Assembly: GCA_049514335.1 (NCBI GenBank)
Contig: JBEKVE010000197.1
Coordinates: 1-5,763 of the forward strand
Source: JBEKVE01 sp049514335
Lineage (GTDB): Bacteria > Actinomycetota > Acidimicrobiia > Acidimicrobiales > UBA8190
Length of the DNA: 5,763 bases
Direction of reading: 5' to 3'
Both the position numbers and the translations under genes were made by a program. The notes beneath the pieces were generated by a model. The model had not been told where the DNA came from. It worked only from the letters and a program-made list of their open reading frames with translations, and made no database searches. This document shows, one piece after another, positions 1-4,926 of this stretch; within the stretch, counting starts at the first letter, position 1; each line of letters starts with the position of its first letter.

Positions 1-259
1 CTACCCCGGGTCGGTGACCATCGAGCACTACGACGACCCCCGGGTGGAGAAGCAGGAGCACTACTACCGCGCCGCCCACACCAAGCTCCTCGACCTCGGA
101 CTGGTGCCGCACCTCCTCGAGCCGGCCACGATCCAGTCGTTGCTGGCCGTGGTGGACCGCCACCGCGGCCGCGTGGACCCCGTGGCCATCAACCCCACCG
201 TGCAGTGGCGCAAGACGGCCAGCGAGTCGCGGGCCAAGGCGGTCGTGCAGAGCTCCTGA
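1..259 (+). CDS. sqdB: UDP-sulfoquinovose synthase, C-terminal fragment
   Basis: Only the last 85 residues are in the window; the frame is open from base 2 and ends at TGA 257-259. The family (SqdB/SQD1, an extended short-chain dehydrogenase/epimerase) joins sulfite to UDP-glucose to make UDP-sulfoquinovose, the head-group donor for the sulfolipid SQDG or for sulfonated glycans, in the cytoplasm. What I see is the family's characteristic C-terminal block: PRVE followed by EHYY, then HTKLLDLGL, PHLL, a DSLL-like QSLL stretch, RVD and a final P-x-V-x-W-R-K, matching from memory the end of plant SQD1 and bacterial SqdB. The NAD-binding Rossmann fold and the catalytic Tyr/Lys lie upstream, outside the window, so activity cannot be judged. 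The next gene converges on it, so nothing downstream is cotranscribed. The alternative is another member of the same epimerase family, but the HTKLLDLGL/W-R-K signature argues for SQD1-like. Confidence 0.85.
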   Translation, partial: YPGSVTIEHYDDPRVEKQEHYYRAAHTKLLDLGLVPHLLEPATIQSLLAVVDRHRGRVDPVAINPTVQWRKTASESRAKAVVQSS

Positions 260-265
260 CATCCC

Positions 266-289
266 GGCGCCGGTTCAGCAGCCGGCGCC
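266..289. terminator. GC hairpin between convergent genes, likely bidirectional terminator
   Basis: A perfect 8-bp inverted repeat, GGCGCCGG (266-273) and CCGGCGCC (282-289), encloses an 8-nt loop and starts 7 nt after the sqdB stop codon. It reads equally well on both strands, so it could end both the sqdB transcript and the LCP transcript coming from the right. There is no T-tract on either side, which is common for hairpin terminators in high-GC actinobacteria but makes the termination role an inference. Confidence 0.6.
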
Positions 290-309
290 CCCGGATTCCG
301 CGGCCGGGG
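289..309. terminator. Second, overlapping GC hairpin in the convergent spacer
   Basis: CCCCGG (289-294) can pair with CCGGGG (304-309) around a 9-nt loop. It shares base 289 with the first hairpin, so the two stems would sit almost back to back. It lies between the stop codons of sqdB and the LCP gene and may reinforce termination of the minus-strand LCP transcript. Short GC stems arise easily at this base composition, so confidence is modest. Confidence 0.35.
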
Positions 310-339
310 CTCGGATCCAGCGGCCGGGGACTCGGCTCA
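300..339. repeat. Two-copy 20-bp tandem repeat
   Basis: Two adjacent 20-bp units (300-319 and 320-339) both begin GCGGCCGGGG and continue with CTCGG or ACTCGG, so they differ mainly by a one-base shift and by the last few bases. The second unit contains the complement of the LCP stop codon (337-339). This looks like a small local duplication at the 3' end of the LCP gene; no function can be assigned. Confidence 0.55.
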
Positions 340-2049
340 GGCGCCCTCGCCGCCGGTGGCGGTGCAGGACCGGGGGTCGAACGGCGCCAGCGGCTGGCTG
401 GGCTGGGTGGCGGCGGCGAGCACCGACGATCCCGCCGCCGACCCCGACGAGGCGGGTGCGCCGGCGCCTCCGGTGGGGGAAGCGGCGCCGGGCGACGGGG
501 CCTTCGAGGGTGACGCCGGGGCGTCGACGGCGAAATTCGACCCGGTCACCACGGTGACGTCGGCGCCGTCGGCGGTGCTCCCCTGGCCGATGGCCACCGC
601 ACCCGACAGCGAGTGCATGACCTGTTGCGCCGCGCCCTGCTCGGCGGGCGACGAGTAGTACACCATCGTCTCCGACACCGAGCCCCCCGCCGGGTCGTCG
701 CCGGTGCCCCCCGCCCGGAAGCCGAGGGCGCCGAGTGCCGAAGCCGTCGAGGCGGCCTGACCGGTGGTGCCGGTGCCGTTCAGGACCGACACCGTGATCG
801 TGCGGGGGGCGGGCAGCCGCTTCCCGGTGAGCGGGTCGGTGTCGGCCGGGATCCCGAGGAAGCGGTCCACGACCTGGGTGTCACCGGGCTCGTTGGCCAG
901 CACGGCGCTGCCGTAGCTGGCGCCCTGGTAGTAGTAGTCGAGGCTGTCGGCCATCACCGGCAGGGTGAGCTGGGGTGAGGACTGGGGGTTCACGCCGTGG
1001 AAGGCGAGCACCAGCCCGAGCATGTCGCCCAGCCCGAAGCCCGTGTCCACCTGGAGCTGGGGGGCGACCGCTCCCAGGATGTCGTTGTCGGTGATGGGGT
1101 TGTCGAGTCCCCGCTTGGCCACCGCGGCGGCGAGCACGCGCAGGAACTCGTGGTCGCGGCGGATGCGGCTGAGGTCGCTCTGGGGGTCCTGCGGCCAGGT
1201 GCTCGGGTTCTTGCTCGTCACACCCGGGCCCTTGTACTGGAGGTGGCGTGCCCGCACGACGGCCAGGGCCTCGAAGCCGGTCAGGTGGTGGCAGCCGGCG
1301 GTGAGGACCTTCAGCTGCGAGTAGGCGTCGTACACCGGCATGGGGAAGTACATGTCGATGCCCCCCAGGGCCGACACGACCCCGGCGAAGCTGTCGAAGT
1401 TCAGCTCCACGTAGTGCTGCACGGGAATGCCGAGGTCGTCGCGGATGGCGCTCACGAGTTGCTGCGGGCCCTGGTACAGCGCGGCGTCGATCTTGTTGGG
1501 ACCCGTGGTGCGCGCGTTCGGCACGAACAGGTCACGGGGGATCGACAAGATCGACGCCGTCTTGGTGGTGGGGTTCAGGTGCAGCAACATGACGACATCG
1601 CTGTTCACCCCCGTCACCCCTTGGGAGCACAGGCCGTAGATCGGGTTCTGCTGCTTGAGCGCACAGCGTGACGTGGACCCGACCATGAGGATGTTCTCGA
1701 CCCCCGACGGCGGCACGGCGGTGAGGCCCCCGACGACCACGCGCGAGATCTGGTGGTCGCGGTAGACGCCGTAGCCGATCCCCGCTCCCACCATGACCAC
1801 GATGACGACGGCCACCACGATGCCGATCCGGATCAGTCGCTGTGCCCTGCGGGTGAGGCGCCTGTGAGTGCCGCGCCGCACCACCGGTGGCGGCCCACCC
1901 GGGGACACCGGAGCGCCGTTCGCGGTCGGGACCGGTGGCGCCGCCGTGGCCGTGGCGGAACGAGCCGCGCCGGACGGCGAGGTGACGCCGGGTGGGGTGG
2001 CTCGGGGCGAGGTCGGCGAAGGCGGTGCCGTACGGGGACGCTCGGGCAC
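337..2049 (-). CDS. LCP-family (LytR-CpsA-Psr) protein with LytR_C domain
   Basis: LCP proteins are membrane-anchored phosphotransferases that move lipid-linked wall glycopolymers onto peptidoglycan, acting outside the membrane. With the GTG at 2049 the product is 570 residues. It has a Pro/Ala/Thr-rich cytoplasmic tail with a basic patch (about 1-71), one transmembrane helix (about 72-96), the LCP domain (about 118-303), a LytR_C domain (about 416-503, opening with VSVLNGTG) and a low-complexity Pro/Ala/Ser tail. LCP motifs visible are NSDVVMLLHL, SIPRD (Arg172, Asp173), NKIDAAL, LGGID, VVRARH and SRIRRD (Arg295, Arg298). The usual G-S-D-x-R motif reads GSTSR. Four cysteines (129, 141, 253, 562) all fall outside the membrane. 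The frame stays open to 2421, but that extension is Arg/Pro-rich shadow sequence over the divergent gene. GTG 2049 is preferred because a TANNNT box lies 8 nt upstream; GTG 2097 is an alternative. The family is sure; the polymer transferred is unknown. Confidence 0.9.
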   Translation of the reverse strand: MPERPRTAPPSPTSPRATPPGVTSPSGAARSATATAAPPVPTANGAPVSPGGPPPVVRRGTHRRLTRRAQRLIRIGIVVAVVIVVMVGAGIGYGVYRDHQISRVVVGGLTAVPPSGVENILMVGSTSRCALKQQNPIYGLCSQGVTGVNSDVVMLLHLNPTTKTASILSIPRDLFVPNARTTGPNKIDAALYQGPQQLVSAIRDDLGIPVQHYVELNFDSFAGVVSALGGIDMYFPMPVYDAYSQLKVLTAGCHHLTGFEALAVVRARHLQYKGPGVTSKNPSTWPQDPQSDLSRIRRDHEFLRVLAAAVAKRGLDNPITDNDILGAVAPQLQVDTGFGLGDMLGLVLAFHGVNPQSSPQLTLPVMADSLDYYYQGASYGSAVLANEPGDTQVVDRFLGIPADTDPLTGKRLPAPRTITVSVLNGTGTTGQAASTASALGALGFRAGGTGDDPAGGSVSETMVYYSSPAEQGAAQQVMHSLSGAVAIGQGSTADGADVTVVTGSNFAVDAPASPSKAPSPGAASPTGGAGAPASSGSAAGSSVLAAATQPSQPLAPFDPRSCTATGGEGA

Positions 2050-2057
2050 GACCGGCG

Positions 2058-2063
2058 AGTGTA
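2058..2063 (-). promoter_or_regulatory. Putative -10 box for a leaderless LCP transcript
   Basis: On the minus strand TACACT (fits TANNNT) ends 8 nt before the GTG at 2049. That spacing puts the transcription start at or next to the start codon, as in leaderless actinobacterial genes, and no Shine-Dalgarno sequence is visible there. No convincing -35 hexamer is seen at 17-18 bp. The box is short, so this is a suggestion that also decides the start choice. Confidence 0.4.
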
Positions 2064-2107
2064 GGGCGCGCCCTGCGTCGAGGCTGGGACCCCGCACGGT
2101 GGCCGGA

Positions 2108-2150
2108 TGGTCGGCGTTGGGTGGTCGGCGCCGTCGGATGAGCGCCGACC
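2108..2150. promoter_or_regulatory. Inverted/direct repeat cluster in the divergent promoter region, possible operator
   Basis: GGTCGGCGC (2123-2131) and GCGCCGACC (2142-2150) form a perfect 9-bp inverted repeat with a 10-nt spacer. A further direct copy of TGGTCGGCG lies at 2108-2116, 14 bp before the copy at 2122-2130. All three half-sites are in the non-coding gap between two divergent genes, about 60-100 bp from either start codon, a position suited to a dimeric regulator controlling both. It could instead be a hairpin or a by-product of high GC content. No known operator is recognised. Confidence 0.35.
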
Positions 2151-2197
2151 GGTGGCCGCAGGCAACGCCGTCGGGGTCGGCCCGGCGGCGCGGTGAG

Positions 2198-2203
2198 TAG
2201 GGT
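2198..2203 (+). promoter_or_regulatory. Putative -10 box for the Ig-like exported protein gene
   Basis: TAGGGT (fits TANNNT) ends 7 nt before ATG 2211, the mirror of the arrangement on the other side of this divergent gap and again compatible with leaderless transcription. The same bases contain AGGG 8-9 nt before the ATG, so they could instead act as a weak ribosome-binding site. Either reading favours ATG 2211 over the upstream GTG 2193. No clear -35 is seen. Confidence 0.3.
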
Positions 2204-2210
2204 CGATCGG

Positions 2211-3554
2211 ATGGTCGGGGAGCGACGGCGGCGCGGGCGGCGCCCCGCGCTGGCGCGGCGACTGATCCGGCTGGGGATCCCCGCCGTGGTCGCCGTGGTG
2301 GTGGTCGTCCTCGCCGCCAGCGCGGTGGCGCAGATCGGGCCCCAGTCGGGTCCCTACCGCCGATCGGTCGACCGCGGCTACGTGGCGCTCGCCCGTCCGC
2401 TCGTCGCCATGTCCAACGCATCGGGACAGACGCTCGAATCGCTCCTGCACTCAGCGGCCACCCTCGACCGCGTGACGCTGTTCGGGCGGCTCGACGCGCT
2501 CGTGGCCGACACCGCCGGCGAGGAGCGTCTCTACCGCGCCATCACCCCGCCCGACCCCTCCACCTCCACCGCCACCCGCTGCAGCGCCGCCGTGGCGAGC
2601 CGCGCCCGCGCCGTAGCGGCGTTGCGGGGCGCCCTCGAAGGGGTGCTCGGGGGCCGCAACGGGCTCGGCTCGGTCGACCTGGCCGGTGCCATCACCACCG
2701 TGGCGTCGGCCGGGACGACCCTGCACGGCGCCGACCGGTCGTGGGCGGCGTGCCGCCGGGGTGTCGAGCGGGCCGCGGGGTCAGCCCGCCTGCCCGCGTC
2801 GGTGTGGCTGGCGGACCCCGGCAGCCTGTCGGCCGCCGATGCGGCCCGGGTGGTGGGCGCCTTGGCCGGCTCGCGCGCGCTGGCGCCGGTCCACCGGCTG
2901 GCGATCCTGGCCGTCGTGACCGACCCGCCCGCCGTCATGAGCGGGGGCACCGGCGCCGTCGTGCCCACCATCTCGCTCGGCACCGAGGTCGTCGTGGCCA
3001 ACCAGGGAAACGTGGACGAGGACGGCGTGGAGGTGGGGGGCGTGGCCCAATTGCTGGGCGAGGCGGCCAGCCCGGCACCGGTGCAGCGCACCGTGAGCCT
3101 GGCCGCCGGCGCGTCGACCACCCTGGCGCTTCCCGCCTTCTCCGTGCGCCCCGGGTCGTCGTACACGCTCCAGATCACGGCGGAGACGCCGCGCCCGGGC
3201 GGCACCGGACCCCTGGCGTCGGATTCGATCGAGGTCCAGGTCCAGCCGGCGGCCACGGTGGTGTCGGTGCTGAGCTCGTCGAGCCGCGTGGCCAGCGGAG
3301 CCTCGCTCACCCTGACAGCGGAGGTGACGCCCTCGTTGACCGACGTCGGCCAACCCGACGGCACGGTGGCGTTCGAGGTCGACGGCGCCGCCGTCCCGGC
3401 CTGCACCGCCCGCGGGGTGTCGGACGGAAAGGCCACGTGCACGACCACGTTGACCGCAGCCGGGGCCGCCGCCCTGAGCGCCGTGTATTCCGGCAGCCCG
3501 CGTTTCGCCGGTGCGACGTCACCGGCCATCACGGTGGTGGTGACGTCGGGATAG
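2211..3554 (+). CDS. Membrane-anchored exported protein with CARDB-like and bacterial Ig-like domains, function unknown
   Basis: I do not recognise the whole protein. From ATG 2211 it has 447 residues; an in-frame GTG at 2193 would add six but has no ribosome-binding site. The N-terminus is strongly basic (RRRRGRR) followed by one Val/Ala-rich membrane helix (about 21-40), which suggests a signal anchor with the rest outside the cell. Residues about 42-250 are Ala/Arg-rich and probably helical, with Cys124 and Cys181. Residues about 252-339 resemble a CARDB/NEW3-type beta-sandwich (VVVANQGNVDEDGVEV, then a serine/alanine linker and a SSYTLQITAE strand). Residues about 347-445 match the group-3 bacterial Ig-like fold (SGASLTLTAEV, PDGTVAFEVDG, AVYSGSPRFAGATSPAITV), with Cys398 and Cys410 close together inside it. 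The gene is divergent from the LCP gene and probably shares its control region. A surface adhesion or wall-associated structural role is plausible but is only inference. Confidence 0.8.
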   Translation: MVGERRRRGRRPALARRLIRLGIPAVVAVVVVVLAASAVAQIGPQSGPYRRSVDRGYVALARPLVAMSNASGQTLESLLHSAATLDRVTLFGRLDALVADTAGEERLYRAITPPDPSTSTATRCSAAVASRARAVAALRGALEGVLGGRNGLGSVDLAGAITTVASAGTTLHGADRSWAACRRGVERAAGSARLPASVWLADPGSLSAADAARVVGALAGSRALAPVHRLAILAVVTDPPAVMSGGTGAVVPTISLGTEVVVANQGNVDEDGVEVGGVAQLLGEAASPAPVQRTVSLAAGASTTLALPAFSVRPGSSYTLQITAETPRPGGTGPLASDSIEVQVQPAATVVSVLSSSSRVASGASLTLTAEVTPSLTDVGQPDGTVAFEVDGAAVPACTARGVSDGKATCTTTLTAAGAAALSAVYSGSPRFAGATSPAITVVVTSG

Positions 3555-3586
3555 CGCCCCGTCCCGAGCCCGACCGCCGAGGGGAC

Positions 3587-3616
3587 ATGACCGACCAGGC
3601 AGCGTGGTCATAGGAT
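3587..3616 (+). promoter_or_regulatory. Probable gltA promoter
   Basis: ATGACC (3587-3592, one mismatch to TTGACC) is separated by 18 bp from TAGGAT (3611-3616, fits TANNNT). Transcription would start near 3623, giving a leader of about 28 nt that carries the gltA ribosome-binding site. This is the best-formed promoter in the window and suggests that gltA has its own transcript rather than depending on the upstream gene. Confidence 0.5.
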
Positions 3617-3633
3617 CGGGCAGACGCCGTCAC

Positions 3634-3639
3634 AGGAGG
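3634..3639 (+). promoter_or_regulatory. Shine-Dalgarno site fixing the gltA GTG start
   Basis: A perfect AGGAGG lies 11 nt before GTG 3651. It is the only full Shine-Dalgarno sequence I noticed just ahead of a start codon in the window, and it supports GTG as the true start. The spacing is slightly long but workable. Confidence 0.75.
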
Positions 3640-3650
3640 GCCCGCGCACC

Positions 3651-4922
3651 GTGGCCGAGAGCATCACCATCATCGACAACCGGACGGGGAACCAGCTCGA
3701 GGTTCCCATCCGCAACGGGGGGGTGGCGGCGAGCGAGTGGAGCAAGCTGCTCCCCGGCATCTGGTTCTACGACCCGGGGTTCACCGCCACCGCCGCCTGC
3801 GAGAGCTCGATCTCGTTCGTGGACGGTGACGCCGGCATCCTGCGCTACCGGGGCTACCCCATCGACGAGCTGGCCGAGAGCTCCAACTATCTCGAGGTCG
3901 CCTTCCTCCTCCTGCACGGGGAGCTTCCCACCGCCACGGAGTTCGACAGCTGGCGCCACGAGATCACGTACCACACCTACATCCACGAGAACGTGCGCAA
4001 GCGCTTCCTGGAGGGGTTCCACTACGACGCCCATCCCATGGGCATGCTCGTATCGGCCGTCGCCGCGCTCTCCACCTTCTACCTCGACGCCAAGGACATC
4101 TTCGATCTCGACGCCCGCCGGCGCCAGATCATCCGGCTCATCGCCAAGATGCCCACCCTGGCGGCGGCGGCACACCGGTTCTCGGTGGGGATGCCGTTCG
4201 TGTACCCCGACAACTCGCTCGACTTCTCGGCCAACTTCCTGTCGATGATGTGGAAGGTGGCCGAGCCCCGCTTCGACGCCAACCCCGTCCTTGCCCGCGC
4301 CCTCGACATCCTGTTCATGCTGCACGCCGACCACGAGCAGAACTGCTCCACCACCGCCATGCGCGTCGTGGGCTCGGCCCACGCCGACCCGTACTCGTGC
4401 TGCGCGGCGGCCTGCGCCGCGCTGTACGGGCCCCGTCACGGCGGCGCCAACGAGATGGTCATCCGCATGCTGACCGACATCGGGTCGATCGACAACGTGC
4501 CCGCCTTCATCGAGTCGGTGAAGCAGGGGGCGGGCGGCCGGCTCCAGGGCTTCGGCCACCGCGTCTACAAGAACTACGACCCGCGGGCGAAGATCATCAA
4601 GCGCACGGCCGACGAGGTCTTCGCCATCACGGGCAAGAACCCGCTCCTCGACATCGCGCTCAAGCTCGAGGAGATCGCTCTGTCCGACGAGTACTTCACG
4701 TCGCGACGGCTGTACCCCAACGTCGACTTCTACTCAGGGCTCATCTACCAGGCCATGGGCTTCCCCCTCGAGATGTTCCCCGTGCTCTTCGCCATCCCCC
4801 GCACCGCGGGGTGGCTGGCGCACTGGCAGGAGCTGCTCGACCAGGACTCCAAGATCGCCCGGCCCCGCCAGCTCTACATCGGCTCGGAGCCGCGGGACTA
4901 CACCCCGATCAGCGGTCGCTGA
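3651..4922 (+). CDS. gltA: Citrate synthase
   Basis: This enzyme condenses acetyl-CoA with oxaloacetate to citrate, the entry step of the TCA cycle, in the cytoplasm. The 423-residue product is about the length of E. coli GltA (427). The full hallmark set is visible: HADHEQN (225-231), the GPRHGGANE loop with catalytic His263, GFGHRVYKNYDPR with catalytic His303 and substrate Arg312, YPNVDFYSG with catalytic Asp359, IPRTAGWLAHW (Arg384) and KIARPRQLY (Arg404, Arg406). The N-terminal beta region of the GltA-type enzyme is present (about 1-60), so it is not the short archaeal/methylcitrate-type form. A cysteine-rich stretch (SCCAAAC, 249-255) is a minor oddity. The start is GTG 3651, backed by AGGAGG. 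It follows the Ig-like protein gene by 96 bp with its own promoter, and its last 14 bases overlap the end of the convergent thioesterase gene. Activity on propionyl-CoA as well cannot be excluded from sequence. Confidence 0.97.
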   Translation: MAESITIIDNRTGNQLEVPIRNGGVAASEWSKLLPGIWFYDPGFTATAACESSISFVDGDAGILRYRGYPIDELAESSNYLEVAFLLLHGELPTATEFDSWRHEITYHTYIHENVRKRFLEGFHYDAHPMGMLVSAVAALSTFYLDAKDIFDLDARRRQIIRLIAKMPTLAAAAHRFSVGMPFVYPDNSLDFSANFLSMMWKVAEPRFDANPVLARALDILFMLHADHEQNCSTTAMRVVGSAHADPYSCCAAACAALYGPRHGGANEMVIRMLTDIGSIDNVPAFIESVKQGAGGRLQGFGHRVYKNYDPRAKIIKRTADEVFAITGKNPLLDIALKLEEIALSDEYFTSRRLYPNVDFYSGLIYQAMGFPLEMFPVLFAIPRTAGWLAHWQELLDQDSKIARPRQLYIGSEPRDYTPISGR

Positions 4923-4926
4923 CGGG
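4904..4926. terminator. Palindrome over the overlapping stop codons of gltA and tesB
   Basis: TCAGCG (4909-4914) and CGCTGA (4917-4922) are inverted copies around a GT centre, so each arm supplies a TGA stop, one for gltA (4920-4922, plus strand) and one for tesB (4911-4909, minus strand). Pairing extends through CCCG (4904-4907) with CGGG (4923-4926) after a single bulged A at 4908. The resulting GC stem could terminate both converging transcripts, although it has no T-tract and the two central bases require the top of the stem to open. Confidence 0.45.

Noticed and set aside
997..1671. Plus-strand open frame of 224 codons opposite the LCP domain.
   Set aside because: It is antisense to conserved LCP motifs and is His/Val/Gly/Arg-rich with no domain; a shadow frame.
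2050..2421. N-terminal extension of the LCP reading frame on the minus strand up to 2421.
   Set aside because: The extra 124 residues are Arg/Pro-rich with no domain, overlap the 5' part of the divergent gene and the control region, and look like a high-GC shadow frame.
2531..3532. Long minus-strand open frame opposite the Ig-like protein gene (333 codons).
   Set aside because: It has no recognisable domain and mirrors the plus-strand gene. The plus-strand product has a membrane anchor and Ig-like motifs, so the antisense frame is a GC-driven artefact.
3555..3586. Possible terminator after the Ig-like protein gene (GTCCC near 3561 and GGGAC near 3582).
   Set aside because: The stem is only 5 bp with a loop of about 16 nt, no better than expected by chance at this GC content.
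3587..3613. Eight-codon ATG...TAG mini-ORF (MTDQAAWS) ahead of gltA, a possible leader peptide.
   Set aside because: Its GAGGGG lies only 2 nt before the ATG, too close for ribosome binding. Its ends coincide with the -35 and -10 boxes, and transcription from that promoter would start after it.
3630..4559. Long minus-strand open frame opposite gltA (309 codons).
   Set aside because: It is low-complexity Gly/Val/Glu/His-rich sequence antisense to an unmistakable citrate synthase; a shadow frame.
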